Origin: Phycisphaerales bacterium
GTDB taxonomy: Bacteria; Planctomycetota; Phycisphaerae; Tepidisphaerales; Tepidisphaeraceae
Direction of reading: 5' to 3'
DNA: 55,341 nt
Assembly: GCA_020853095.1 (NCBI GenBank)
Contig: JADYZN010000067.1
Coordinates: 1-55,341 of the forward strand
Below are positions 8,151 through 16,838 of this stretch, piece after piece (position 1 is the first letter of the stretch; every line of letters starts with the position of its first letter). Made by a program: the position numbers and the translations under genes. The notes beneath the pieces were generated by a model. That model ran no database searches. It saw only the letters and a program-made list of their open reading frames with translations, and was not told the DNA's origin.

Positions 8151-9101
8151 ATGGCAGTGGATAAATCGGCCCCGATTTTGAAGACCGAGGGATTGACCAA
8201 GCGGTACGGTGATTTCACCGCGCTGGACAATCTGGATTTGACGGTGCATCGGGGGGAGGTGTTCGGGTACATCGGTCCCAACGGCGCGGGGAAGACGACG
8301 ACGTTTCGGATTTTGTGCGGTTTGCTGGATCCCACCAGCGGCAGGGCGGTGGTGGCGGACAAGGATGTGACGGGGAACAAGGACCTGATCAAGCAACTGG
8401 TGGGGTATCTGCCGGACAATTTCGGGGTGTACCCGACGCTGCGGGTGTGGGAATACCTGGATTTTTTCGCGGCGGCGTATCGGATTCCCAAGAGCAAACG
8501 TCGGGAGCGGATCGACACCTGTCTGCAAATCGCCAACGCCGAGCCGTTTCGTGAAAAATTGATGGGGGAATTGTCGCGCGGGATGAAACAGCGGGTGGGG
8601 ATCGCCAAGACGCTGCTGCACGATCCGGAGGTGCTGATCCTGGATGAGCCGGCGGCGACGATCGACCCGCGGGCGCGGATTCAGATGCGGGGGTTGCTCA
8701 GGCAGTTGGCGGACCTGGGGAAGGCGGTGCTGGTCAGCTCGCACATTTTGCCGGAACTGGCGGATGTGTGCGACACGGTGGGGATTTTGACGGCCGGCAA
8801 GCTGGCGGCGTGCGGGCCGGTGCAGGAGATCATGCGGACGGTCCGCCAGCGGCGGTTGATGGAGATCGAGGTGTTGAAATTCGCCAAGGAGGCGCGGGAT
8901 ACGCTGGCCAAGGCGCCGGGGGAATGGGAGGCGATCGGCGAGGGTCAGGGGGATGCGAACACGCTGCGGTACGAGGTGTCGGCCGATGAGCAGCAGGTGG
9001 CGCAGGCGCTGCTGCTGCTGTTGAAGCAGGGGATTCCGGTGGTGAGTTATCACGAGGTGCCGGCGGACCTGGAAGATGTGTTCATGAGTTTGACGAAGTA
9101 G
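8151..9101 (+). CDS. ABC transporter ATP-binding protein
   Basis: 316 residues from the ATG at 8151, which has AGAGGAA upstream. Walker A is GPNGAGKTT (42-50), the signature is LSRGMKQR (141-148) and Walker B VLILDEP (161-167); a switch His is seen in VSSHILPEL. The Q-loop position reads GYLPDNFGVY, with Asp where Gln is usual, a variation known in the ABC-2 exporter group. The C-terminal 90 residues resemble the DrrA/NatA-type extension. Cytoplasmic partner of the permease encoded after the repeat pair. Substrate unknown. A longer frame from 8049 is rejected: it lacks a Shine-Dalgarno and is not conserved-looking. Confidence 0.93.
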   Translation: MAVDKSAPILKTEGLTKRYGDFTALDNLDLTVHRGEVFGYIGPNGAGKTTTFRILCGLLDPTSGRAVVADKDVTGNKDLIKQLVGYLPDNFGVYPTLRVWEYLDFFAAAYRIPKSKRRERIDTCLQIANAEPFREKLMGELSRGMKQRVGIAKTLLHDPEVLILDEPAATIDPRARIQMRGLLRQLADLGKAVLVSSHILPELADVCDTVGILTAGKLAACGPVQEIMRTVRQRRLMEIEVLKFAKEARDTLAKAPGEWEAIGEGQGDANTLRYEVSADEQQVAQALLLLLKQGIPVVSYHEVPADLEDVFMSLTK

Positions 9102-9113
9102 GGGGGTGAAGAA

Positions 9114-9255
9114 CCCTCTGCCCGACCCTCTCCCCGACCCTCTCCCTGCGTACAGGGAGAGGGAGTGGATTCAGCCGGAGAGGTTGATGTGGATGCCGGC
9201 AGGCCCTCTGCCCGGCCCTCTCCCCGACCCTCTCCCTGGGTACAGGGAGAGGGAG
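9114..9255 (+). repeat. Two copies of a palindromic CCCTCTCCC-type repeat
   Basis: Two near-identical 52-base units (9114-9165 and 9204-9255, 90 bases apart). Each has three CCCTCT-type modules and ends in an 11-base-pair stem, CCCTCTCCCTG with CAGGGAGAGGG, around a four-base loop (stems 9138-9163 and 9228-9253). They fill the gap between the ATPase and permease genes. Such stems could stabilise or attenuate the transcript; they have only a short non-T tail, so they are not classical terminators. Confidence 0.85.
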
Positions 9256-9275
9256 TTGTGAAGTAAGGATGGAAT

Positions 9276-10958
9276 ATGAATCCGGTGTTGCGTAAGGATT
9301 TGTTGGGATTGTTGCGGCTGCGGCGCGTGGCGGCGATCCAGGTGTTTTTCATCATGGTGCTGGCGTTGCTGGTGCTGGCCACCTGGCCGCAGGGGGGCGT
9401 GATGGAGGGGACGGTGGGGATCGGCAGTGCGGCGTCGGTGATCCGGGGGAATGATTATCTGCTGCTGGGGCTGGTGGTGGGGCAGTTGGCGTTGCTCGTT
9501 CTGTTCGTGCCGGGGGTGGCGGCGGTGGCGCTCAGCGGCGAGAAGGAGGCCAACACGCTGGAGATGCTGTATGCGTCGCGGTTGCGGCCGGGGCAGATCA
9601 TCTGGGGAAAGGTGGCGCTGGCGATCGGGTATCCGATGCTGCTGTTGCTGAGCGGATTGCCGTTCGTGGCGTTGTTGTATCTGCGGGGGGATGTGTCGCC
9701 GGCGGATTTGCTGTGGTCGTACCTGATCCTGGCGGTGGCGGCGGTGTTTCTGGCGGTGTTGTCGCTGGCGGTGTCGGCGATGTCCAAGCAGAGCGCCACG
9801 GCGCTGGTGATCGCGTACGTGGTGGTGTTGACGGTGTGCGGGGGGGTGCTGGTGCCGGCGCTGATCATGCTGGAGAGCCAGTCGGGGATGGCGGCGCAGG
9901 CGCTGCATTACGTTCGCGGGGCGTCGCCGATCGCGGCGGCGTTTTCGCTGCTGCGGCCGCAACCGAACGATTTTGACGGGTCAAGACACGGGCTGTTGCC
10001 GATCTGGCAGGTGTTTTTGCCGGTGGCGGCGGGGGTGGTGGTGGTTTGTTTCGGGTTGCTGGTGGCGAAGCTGCGCAAGGCGCCCTCCTCATCCGAGGGG
10101 TATGGGGCATCGGCCGGCGGGAGCGATGACCATCGTTCGCTGGGGCGAAAGATCATGTTCCTGATCGACCCCAAGAAGAAGCGCAAGCCGTTTGGGAGTT
10201 TTCCGGTCATCACCAAGGAACGGCGGACGAACAACCTGCGGTCGGGGCGGTGGATGATCCGGATTTTTTACGGGGCGCTGTTTTTGTCGCTGGCGCTGGC
10301 GGGGATGTCGTTGTACGGCGGGGCGGAATACGCGGATCTGCTGACGCACGTGGCGGTGGTGGTGATCACGTTTCAGATGGGGATCATCGCGCTGGTGTCG
10401 CCGAGCCTGACCAGTTCGTCGGTGAGCACGGAATTTGAGAACGGGACGTTCGAGGTGCTGCGGCTGGCCCCGTTGCGGGGCGGGCAGATTTTCTGGGGGA
10501 AATTCGTGCCGGCGTTCATTCCGGCGATGTTGCCGATCATCGCGCTGGTGCCGGCGTATGGGGCGCTGCGGATGATCGATCCGGGATACGATGCGCGGTT
10601 TTTGAAACTGGCTCCGGTGGTGGCGCTGGCGGTGATTTTCTGCTGCACGCTGGGGCTGGCGTGTTCAACGTACATTTTGAACACCGCGCGGGCGACGGTG
10701 ACGGCGTACCTGATCACGGCGGCGCTGTTCGTGCTGCCGTTGTTCGGGTGGTGGGCCGCTGGAGAGCAATTGTCGGCCCAGGTGGCCCGGTGGATCGCGT
10801 TTGTCAGTCCGCTGGTGATCGCGTTGAACGTGCTGCCGAGTTCGGATGTGCGGATCGAGGCGATGTACGTGTCGCACTTGTGGCTGATGGGGGGGTTGTG
10901 CGTGGCGCTGCTGTTGCTGGCCAGGGCGCGGCTGAGGGGGTTGTTGAGGCAGGGGTAG
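9276..10958 (+). CDS. ABC-2-type permease, double-length
   Basis: 560 residues with about twelve membrane helices in two similar halves. Each half contains the ABC-2 pattern LSGEKEANTLEMLYASRLRPGQIIWGK (split here: LSGEKEANTLEML near 88-100 and RPGQIIWGK near 106-114) and, in the second half, STEFENGTFEVLRLAPL followed by GGQIFWGK. A charged cytoplasmic linker at about 275-310 (PKKKRKPFGSF) joins them. The duplication suggests an internal fusion of two permease subunits. Starts at ATG 9276 with AAGGATGG upstream. Works with the ATPase at 8151 to form an exporter; substrate not known. Confidence 0.9.
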   Translation: MNPVLRKDLLGLLRLRRVAAIQVFFIMVLALLVLATWPQGGVMEGTVGIGSAASVIRGNDYLLLGLVVGQLALLVLFVPGVAAVALSGEKEANTLEMLYASRLRPGQIIWGKVALAIGYPMLLLLSGLPFVALLYLRGDVSPADLLWSYLILAVAAVFLAVLSLAVSAMSKQSATALVIAYVVVLTVCGGVLVPALIMLESQSGMAAQALHYVRGASPIAAAFSLLRPQPNDFDGSRHGLLPIWQVFLPVAAGVVVVCFGLLVAKLRKAPSSSEGYGASAGGSDDHRSLGRKIMFLIDPKKKRKPFGSFPVITKERRTNNLRSGRWMIRIFYGALFLSLALAGMSLYGGAEYADLLTHVAVVVITFQMGIIALVSPSLTSSSVSTEFENGTFEVLRLAPLRGGQIFWGKFVPAFIPAMLPIIALVPAYGALRMIDPGYDARFLKLAPVVALAVIFCCTLGLACSTYILNTARATVTAYLITAALFVLPLFGWWAAGEQLSAQVARWIAFVSPLVIALNVLPSSDVRIEAMYVSHLWLMGGLCVALLLLARARLRGLLRQG

Positions 10959-11015
10959 GTCGTTGCTGGTGAACGTGTTGTCCGGGTGGTTTTATTTTTC
11001 CGGGTTATTGTCGTG

Positions 11016-12761
11016 ATGCGTGGATTGATACACAACGGCGTTGCGTGGCGGTGGATGGTGGCGATCGTGCTGGCCTGTGCGATGCCGGCGTCGGCCGAGG
11101 CGGTGATGGGGCCGGATGGACGGATGGATTTTGGGGTTGAGGGGATCGATTTTCCGCCGGCGGTGCAGGTCAACGGGACATCGCCGCGCACGGTGGAATT
11201 GCTTGGAGAGGCGATCGCGGGGGAAAAGCGGTTCTGGTTTCGGCGGGCGCAATGGGTGCAGGAGCTGGGGCGCTGCAAGATGGCGCAGGCGGCGCCGTAT
11301 TTGAGGCAGGCGATGGCCGATCCGGAGGGGCGGGTTCGGGCGCAGGCCGCGGCGGCCGCGGCGGAATCGGGTTTGGAGGAATTGCTGGCGGACGTTGAGA
11401 AATTGATGGCCGATCCGGATGCGCTGGTTCGGCGCGAGGTGGTCGTGGCGGCCGATGCGCTGAGCCGGTCCAGGGTGAACGATTCGCCGGCGGTGATGAA
11501 GGGGCTTGACGATTCGGATCAGCGGGTGGTCGCGGCGGCGGTGGATTCGGTTCGTGTCGGCGGAGAGGTTCGGGCGTTGGCGGCGAAGATGCCCTCTTTG
11601 GCCGAAACGTTGCAGGTGATGGGTTTGCATTCGCTGGGAAGGGCCAGGGCGGTGGATCAGGCCGGGCTGGTGGCGGGGTTTTTGGACAAGAGTCTCCCGT
11701 TGCGAACGGCGGCGGTGGAGGCGCTGGCGGCGATGAAGGCGACCGATCGGCTGGCGGAGGTGGAGAAACGGCTGGCCGATGAACATCCCACGGCCCGACG
11801 GGTGGCGACCGAGGCGCTGGCGGAGTTGGCGGCGCCGGATGAACGGCATCGTCAGGCGATGAAGATGCTGGCCGATGAGGATCCCTCCGTGCGGACGGCG
11901 GCGGCCAATTTGCTTGATCCATTGCCGCATAACGAGGCGGCCGAGGCGCTGACGAAGCTGCTGGACGATCCATACCGGCCGTTGCACGCGGCGATCCGAA
12001 GGGCGTTGACGCATCCATCCACCGAACAGGTGAAACAACGGGTGATCGAACTGTCGGCCGGGTTGCTGGACAACGCCAACATGCGCCGGCGGGAGGATGG
12101 GTCTTACGTACTGGGGCGGTTGCGCAGCAATGTGGCGTTTGAGAAGCACCTGGCGCTGATGAACCCGCCGATGAACGATCCGCAGACGGTGGACTGGCTG
12201 CTGGTGACGCAGGTGGCGCAGTCGATGGGGTTGATCGGCGACCAGCGGGCGGCGCAGTCGCTGGCCGCGCTGGCGGCCATGGCGCCGAAGGGGATCAAAG
12301 TGGATTTTTCCATGCCGATGGTGGGCAGCCCGCTGGATGCGATGGGGGAGGCGTTTGTCGCGGCGGGGAGGTTGCGCTATGCGGGGGCGCTGGAGGATGC
12401 CAAACGGCAGGTCCGGCCCAGCCCGCGGGAGATTCCGGCTCAGATCCGGGCGGCGGCGATCTGGTACATCGGCGTGGTCAGTCCGGAACATCTGGATGAG
12501 AACGCCGCGTTGGTGATGAGCGTGTATGGGGGGATGGAAGAGTCGATGGATTCGCAGTTGGAGGCGTTGAAGGCGGCGGGGAACATCAAGGCCAAATCGA
12601 TGGAGGATCGACTCAAGGAGATCGGCACGGATGTGGGGGAGGTGAAGTTGCGGTGGATGGCGCACTGGGCGTATGAGCGCGTGTCGGGACAACGGACGCC
12701 GTACGAGCCGCCGCAGCGCATCTGGAAGGCGCAGGTCAGTATCGAGGCGCGCGAGCAGTGA
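11016..12761 (+). CDS. Exported HEAT-repeat protein
   Basis: 581 residues from the ATG at 11016 (a GTG at 10986 would add ten). A signal peptide ends in AMPASAEA. The rest is a series of about 30-residue helical pairs with the HEAT pattern D-x-VR-x-AA-x-AL, for instance DPEGRVRAQAAAAAAESG, DPDALVRREVVVAADAL and DEDPSVRTAAANLLD. Such solenoids bind proteins; no enzyme motif was seen. Last gene of the run that begins at 5.6 kb, about 55 bases after the permease, so a periplasmic accessory role for the transporter is possible. Clear G-rich coding strand like its neighbours. Confidence 0.85.
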   Translation: MRGLIHNGVAWRWMVAIVLACAMPASAEAVMGPDGRMDFGVEGIDFPPAVQVNGTSPRTVELLGEAIAGEKRFWFRRAQWVQELGRCKMAQAAPYLRQAMADPEGRVRAQAAAAAAESGLEELLADVEKLMADPDALVRREVVVAADALSRSRVNDSPAVMKGLDDSDQRVVAAAVDSVRVGGEVRALAAKMPSLAETLQVMGLHSLGRARAVDQAGLVAGFLDKSLPLRTAAVEALAAMKATDRLAEVEKRLADEHPTARRVATEALAELAAPDERHRQAMKMLADEDPSVRTAAANLLDPLPHNEAAEALTKLLDDPYRPLHAAIRRALTHPSTEQVKQRVIELSAGLLDNANMRRREDGSYVLGRLRSNVAFEKHLALMNPPMNDPQTVDWLLVTQVAQSMGLIGDQRAAQSLAALAAMAPKGIKVDFSMPMVGSPLDAMGEAFVAAGRLRYAGALEDAKRQVRPSPREIPAQIRAAAIWYIGVVSPEHLDENAALVMSVYGGMEESMDSQLEALKAAGNIKAKSMEDRLKEIGTDVGEVKLRWMAHWAYERVSGQRTPYEPPQRIWKAQVSIEAREQ

Positions 12762-12771
12762 TGGGGGTTGA

Positions 12772-13110
12772 TCATCCCGGCGGCCAGGTGAATGAACGGC
12801 CGGCCAGGAGGTGCAGGTGGAGGTGGAAGACGGTCTGCTGGGCGCCGGGGCCGCAGTTGAAGACGGTGCGGTAGTCGGCGTGGCCGAGTTTGGCCATCAC
12901 GTTTTTGGCGACCAGGAACAGGCCGCCGACGAGGGGGATGTCCCGGGGATCGAGGTCGTTGAGGGTGGGGATCGGTTTTTTGGGGATCACCAGAAGATGC
13001 ACGGGGGCCTGGGGCTGGATGTCGTGGATGACGATGTATTGTTCATCCTCGTATTCGATTTTGGCGGGAATCTGTCGATTGATGATTTTGGTGAAAAGGG
13101 TTTCGGCCAT
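12772..13110 (-). CDS. HIT-family nucleotide-binding protein, HINT type
   Basis: 112 residues, the typical HINT length, starting MAETLFTKIINRQIPAKI. The histidine triad is HLHLHLLAG (His96, His98, His100) and the C-terminus WPPG is a family hallmark. HINT enzymes hydrolyse purine nucleoside phosphoramidates and related adenylates in the cytoplasm. An upstream in-frame extension to 13347 is rejected: it is of low complexity and runs through the divergent neighbour. Divergent from the SIMPL-like gene with about 110 bases between starts. Confidence 0.95.
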   Translation of the reverse strand: MAETLFTKIINRQIPAKIEYEDEQYIVIHDIQPQAPVHLLVIPKKPIPTLNDLDPRDIPLVGGLFLVAKNVMAKLGHADYRTVFNCGPGAQQTVFHLHLHLLAGRSFTWPPG

Positions 13111-13219
13111 GGCGTTAAACTGACCTGAGGTGGTGGATTCGTCAAGGCGGGTCGGTTGATTTCTTGCCCTGGGGGGCATCGCTCCATAGCATTTGCGGAG
13201 GATGGTCAAGCGGAGCGAC

Positions 13220-14671
13220 ATGGCGCGAATGATGGCGTTGATCCTGATGTTTTTGATGGCGGCGGCCGCGGTCTGTCGTGGGGGGACGGTGTCGGCGGAG
13301 GCGGAAATCTCCGGGCCGGCGGATCGCGTGGCGGTGATGATGTTCATTCGTCAGGAGACTTCGGAAAATCAGTCGGGGGAGGCCGCGCTGGATGCGGTGT
13401 GGGATCGCGCCCGCCAATGGTTGATCAACAACGGATACAAGCCGGAGCAGATCATGGCCGGTCCGGTGACCCGGCGGCTGTTTAATAATGAGCAGCAATA
13501 CCTGGTTCGGCGGATCACGCTGGTGGAGCCGGTCGATCCGGCGAAGGCCGACCAGGTGGCCGAGAAGCTGGCGAGGCTGATTGATCAGGCGATGGCGCGG
13601 GGGTTGGAGCCGGCATCGCGACTGATGTCGCTGGATGCGGATCAGCAGGGGATGATGTTTCAGTCGGGCGGGGTTGCGGGGCAGTTTGTTTTTTTTCTGC
13701 CGCGGGATCCGGCCGGGCTGGTGGAACAGGCGGCCCGAAAGGGGATGGAACAATTGCGCCGACAGGTGGGATGGTTGTCGGCGGCGGCCTCGTTGCCGGC
13801 GTTGCATCCGGTTGACCTGACCATCGATGAGCCGGCGCAGCTGGAGTCGGATTTGAGCCAGGGGCGGATCGGGATCAACGGCGATTCGGCCGACGAGGTG
13901 TTGGCGCGGGTGAAGGTGACGGCGCGGTTGTCCGCCGGGCCGGAGGTGGGGCAAACGCTGGAGATCGTCGGCCAGGGGCGGGTCGAGACCGACATCGGGC
14001 AGGCGGTTTTGTTCACGCGGTTGGCGGCGGTGAATCCCAGTTATCAGGGGGCGATGGACGATCTGGCCGAACAGGCCCGGCGATTGCGCGATTCGATCAA
14101 GGATCTGCCCAAGGCGCAACTGACGATCGGGGGGGTTGCGTTGTTCAGCGGGTACGTCAACGGGATCAACATAGGGGGCAATGCGGCCGACGGGCAGCTT
14201 CCGGGCGGGGCGTATCGCGAGGCGCGCATCAAGCTGGTGCGGGAGGCACAGGAGGGCGAGGCCGATTTTCGCATTCGTGTGGGAAATCTGGTTCGGGTCA
14301 TCCGGGGCGACCGGGTTGACCGGCCGTACCAGCCGCCGGCGGTGCTGGCGTTGTGGGGGGCGGCCGATGAAGGGGCGTGGATGTCAAAGGCGATGTCGGC
14401 GGCGGTGGATGATGCGCGGCAGCGCGCCCAGCGGCACGCCGCCACGCTGGGGTTGAAACTTGGAGCGATTCTCGATGCGGGGCCGGCATCGCAACCGGAA
14501 TCATCTCCGATGACGATGCTGCTGAGCCAGTTTTTGAGGGACAACCCGCATCCGCGGCAGCGTGAATCGGCGGGCATCATGGTGCGGTTCGGCGAGAAGC
14601 CGGTTTTGAACGTGCCGCTGGCGGTGCGGTTCGCCGTGGAGCCGGCTAATCAGTACAATCCCACCCCATGA
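13220..14671 (+). CDS. SIMPL-domain-like exported protein
   Basis: About 483 residues from the ATG at 13220, where GGAG lies 4 bases upstream; ATG 13202 and TTG 13193 are alternatives. A signal peptide (MALILMFLMAAAAV) leads to a SIMPL/DUF541-like pattern: SAEAEISGPADRVAVMMFI, then Lys-rich helices, and a C-terminal DDARQRAQRHAATLGLKLG with the regular Ala spacing of the family. The N-terminal block looks like a first copy of the domain, so the protein may have two. Function of the family is poorly known (outer-surface or periplasmic). Ends in an ATGA overlap with prmC, so the two are translationally coupled. Confidence 0.65.
   Translation: MARMMALILMFLMAAAAVCRGGTVSAEAEISGPADRVAVMMFIRQETSENQSGEAALDAVWDRARQWLINNGYKPEQIMAGPVTRRLFNNEQQYLVRRITLVEPVDPAKADQVAEKLARLIDQAMARGLEPASRLMSLDADQQGMMFQSGGVAGQFVFFLPRDPAGLVEQAARKGMEQLRRQVGWLSAAASLPALHPVDLTIDEPAQLESDLSQGRIGINGDSADEVLARVKVTARLSAGPEVGQTLEIVGQGRVETDIGQAVLFTRLAAVNPSYQGAMDDLAEQARRLRDSIKDLPKAQLTIGGVALFSGYVNGINIGGNAADGQLPGGAYREARIKLVREAQEGEADFRIRVGNLVRVIRGDRVDRPYQPPAVLALWGAADEGAWMSKAMSAAVDDARQRAQRHAATLGLKLGAILDAGPASQPESSPMTMLLSQFLRDNPHPRQRESAGIMVRFGEKPVLNVPLAVRFAVEPANQYNPTP
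14654..14659 (+). promoter_or_regulatory. -10-like box before prmC
   Basis: TACAAT ends 8 bases before the prmC ATG at 14668, inside the last codons of the preceding gene. A start about 8 bases downstream would give a leaderless prmC mRNA. No good -35 was seen. Confidence 0.35.
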
Positions 14672-15558
14672 CGGCGATCAGCGGGCCATGGACGGTGCGG
14701 CGGCTGCTCGAGTGGACGAGCGGTTTTTTTTCGCGCAAGGAGGTGGATTCGCCGCGATTGTCGGCCGAGTTGCTGCTGTCGCACGTCCTGGGGGTGCCGC
14801 GGATCAAGCTGTACACCGATTACGACCGGACGTTGAAGGAGGAGGATCTGACGGCCTATCGCGAGCTGGTCCGCCGGGCCGGCGAGCATGAGCCGATCGC
14901 CCATCTGACCGGCCGGGCCTATTTTTTCAACCTGGAACTGGAGGCTCATCGGGGCGTGTTGATCCCCCGTCCCGACACCGAAACGCTGGTGGAAAACGTG
15001 TTGCAGACCGTTCGTCACCAGAGCGGCATGGAATCGCCGCGCATACTCGATTTATGCACCGGCAGCGGGTGCATCGCGGCGGCGCTGGCGAAGGGGCTTG
15101 CCTCCGCGACCGTCATCGCCACCGATCTGTCGCCCAAGGCCATCGCGGCGGCGCGGGCGAATCTTTCGCGGCTTGGCCTGGCCGGCCGGGTCAGCGTGGT
15201 CGAGGGGGATTTGTTCGAGGCGCTGGATGGAATCGTTGACGCCGGCCCGTTTCATTTGATTGTCTCCAACCCGCCGTACATTCCCACGGGGCAGATTTCG
15301 ATGCTGGACCGCAACGTGCGCGAATACGAGCCGAAGGAGGCGTTGGACGGGGGGCCGGATGGGCTGGATTTTCATCGGCGGATCCTGACGCAGGCGGCGG
15401 GGCGAATGCTGCCGGGGGGGATGTATTTTCTTGAAATCGGTTTTGACCAGGGTCCGGCGGCGCTGGCGTTGGGGGAGTCGTTCAATGAATATGACAACGT
15501 TCGCGTGCTGCGGGACTATGGCGGCAACAACCGGGTGTTGACCGGGCGTCGAAAATAG
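14668..15558 (+). CDS. prmC: Peptide chain release factor N5-glutamine methyltransferase
   Basis: 296 residues, the usual PrmC length. N-terminal helical domain with SPRLSAELLLSHVLG (about 31-45), then AHLTGRAYFFNLEL, the substrate-side strand LIPRPDTETLVE (101-112), SAM-binding DLCTGSGCIAAALA (129-142) and the catalytic SNPPYIP (NPPY motif). The enzyme methylates the Gln of the GGQ motif in release factors RF1/RF2. The release factor gene prfA, often adjacent in other bacteria, is not here; the following gene is parA. Overlaps the previous gene by ATGA. Confidence 0.95.
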   Translation: MTAISGPWTVRRLLEWTSGFFSRKEVDSPRLSAELLLSHVLGVPRIKLYTDYDRTLKEEDLTAYRELVRRAGEHEPIAHLTGRAYFFNLELEAHRGVLIPRPDTETLVENVLQTVRHQSGMESPRILDLCTGSGCIAAALAKGLASATVIATDLSPKAIAAARANLSRLGLAGRVSVVEGDLFEALDGIVDAGPFHLIVSNPPYIPTGQISMLDRNVREYEPKEALDGGPDGLDFHRRILTQAAGRMLPGGMYFLEIGFDQGPAALALGESFNEYDNVRVLRDYGGNNRVLTGRRK

Positions 15559-15623
15559 CCGGCCTTGTCAGGGGATAGGCCGCGGGTGACAATCGGCGGC
15601 GGTTCTCCACATGGAGGTGTCGG

Positions 15624-16463
15624 ATGCGGATCATTGCGTTAATGAACCAAAAAGGGGGCGTGGGCAAGACGACCACGACGGTCAACCTGGGGGCGGCGCT
15701 GGCAGAACGGGGAAAGAAGGTCTGCCTGATCGACCTGGATCCGCAGGCCCATTTGACGATCAACTACGGCATCGAGCCATCGCGCGAGATCTGCAGCTTG
15801 TACAACGTGCTGGTGGAGGGGCGCAGTTTTCTGGAGGCGGTTCACAAGGTGAATCAGAACGTGGCGCTGGTTCCCAGTTCCATCGACCTGGCGGCCGCGG
15901 AGATCGAGCTGGTTGGCGAGCTGGGGAGGGAGATGATTCTGAAAAAACGGCTGGAGCAGGCGCAGCACGATTTTGATTACATCCTGCTGGATTGCCCGCC
16001 GTCGCTGGGGTTGTTGACGATCAACGCGCTGTCGCTGGCGAGCGAGGTGATCATCCCGATGCAGGCGCATTTTCTGGCGTTGCAGGGGGTGGCCAAACTG
16101 CTGGAGACCATTCAACTGGTGAGCCGGCGGATGAACCCCCGGCTGGTGGTGGCGGGGATCGTGCTGACGATGTTCGACGCCCAGACGAAATTGAGCAACG
16201 AAGTGGTGGCGGAATTGAACAGTTTCATCGAGTCGGCGCAGGGCAAGTCGTTGCCCTGGTCGGGGGCGCGGGTTTTTTCCAGCCGGATCCGCCGCAACAT
16301 CAAGCTGGCCGAAAGCCCCAGTTTCGGCCAGACGATCCTGGATTACGAGCCGGCCAGCAACGGGGCGGCCGACCATCGGGCGTTGGCGATGGAAGTCATT
16401 GAAATGTCGGCCGGTGTCGCGCCGGCCGGGGGCGCGGGGGATGATTCGGAGGCCGCGGCGTAG
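15624..16463 (+). CDS. ParA/Soj-family ATPase without adjacent ParB
   Basis: 279 residues. Deviant Walker A KGGVGKTTTTVN (10-21), IDLDPQAHLT (Walker A'), DCPPSLGLLTINAL (Walker B with the conserved PPSLG) and MFDAQTKLSNEVV near 190-205, all typical of chromosomal ParA. It partitions DNA with a ParB partner, dimerising on ATP. No parB follows; the next gene is VanZ-like. The start is backed by GGAGG about 8 bases upstream. The C-terminus is lengthened by a Gly/Ala-rich acidic tail. Could equally be a MinD-like or orphan ParA serving another cargo. Confidence 0.93.
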   Translation: MRIIALMNQKGGVGKTTTTVNLGAALAERGKKVCLIDLDPQAHLTINYGIEPSREICSLYNVLVEGRSFLEAVHKVNQNVALVPSSIDLAAAEIELVGELGREMILKKRLEQAQHDFDYILLDCPPSLGLLTINALSLASEVIIPMQAHFLALQGVAKLLETIQLVSRRMNPRLVVAGIVLTMFDAQTKLSNEVVAELNSFIESAQGKSLPWSGARVFSSRIRRNIKLAESPSFGQTILDYEPASNGAADHRALAMEVIEMSAGVAPAGGAGDDSEAAA

Positions 16464-16466
16464 ATC

Positions 16467-16838
16467 ATGATGTCCCGAACCACCCGACTGACCTGGATCG
16501 CGCTACTGTCGTTCTGGATATTGCTGTTCGCGGCGACGCACATTCCCGGCCCCGAACTGCCGCAGGTGAACGTCAGCGACAAGCTGATCCATGGCAGCGC
16601 GTTTTTCTGCCTGGGAGTGCTGCTGTACGCCACGTTCTGGGTGCGCGGCGGCAAAATTTCGGGCATCTGGTGGAAGGTGCTGCTGATCCTGACGTTGTAC
16701 GGCGCTTTTGATGAATGGACGCAGCAATTCGTCAACCGGTTCACGGACGTGGACGACTGGATGGCCGACACCATCGGGGTGGCCATCGCGGTGGCGCTGA
16801 TGACATTGGTCCATTGGGCCAGACTCCGGTTAGAATAA
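16467..16838 (+). CDS. VanZ-like membrane protein
   Basis: 123 residues with four membrane helices. Family motifs: DKLIHGSAFFCLGVLLY (about 39-55), LYGAFDEWTQQFV (about 77-89) and DDWMADTIGVAIAVAL, the D-W-x-A-N/D-x-G pattern of VanZ. VanZ was named from glycopeptide resistance loci but the family function is not settled; it is an inner-membrane protein. Begins 3 bases after parA and overlaps the next HIT gene by one base (TAATG), so likely co-transcribed. Confidence 0.85.
   Translation: MMSRTTRLTWIALLSFWILLFAATHIPGPELPQVNVSDKLIHGSAFFCLGVLLYATFWVRGGKISGIWWKVLLILTLYGAFDEWTQQFVNRFTDVDDWMADTIGVAIAVALMTLVHWARLRLE
16831..16836 (+). promoter_or_regulatory. -10-like box before HIT gene
   Basis: TAGAAT (5 of 6 to TATAAT) ends 7 bases before an ATG at 16844, which is a second in-frame start of the HIT gene. 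Fits the leaderless arrangement seen elsewhere in this window; the TAATG coupling to the VanZ-like gene is the alternative way to start translation. Confidence 0.3.

Noticed and set aside
6505-9053. Long minus-strand frames inside the 5.6-kb operon (445 and 572 codons)
   Set aside because: Arg/Pro/His-rich translations that mirror G-rich coding strands; typical antisense artefacts opposite well-supported genes.
9114-9255. Possible CRISPR-like array
   Set aside because: Only two units, internal palindromes, no spacer regularity beyond one gap and no cas genes in the window.
10992-12692. 566-codon minus-strand frame opposite the HEAT gene
   Set aside because: Composition (Arg, His, Pro, Gln) shows an antisense shadow; HEAT repeats prove the plus-strand frame.
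12772-13347. Longer 191-residue form of the HIT protein
   Set aside because: The extra 79 residues have no family match, run through the divergent gene's start and lack a ribosome binding site.
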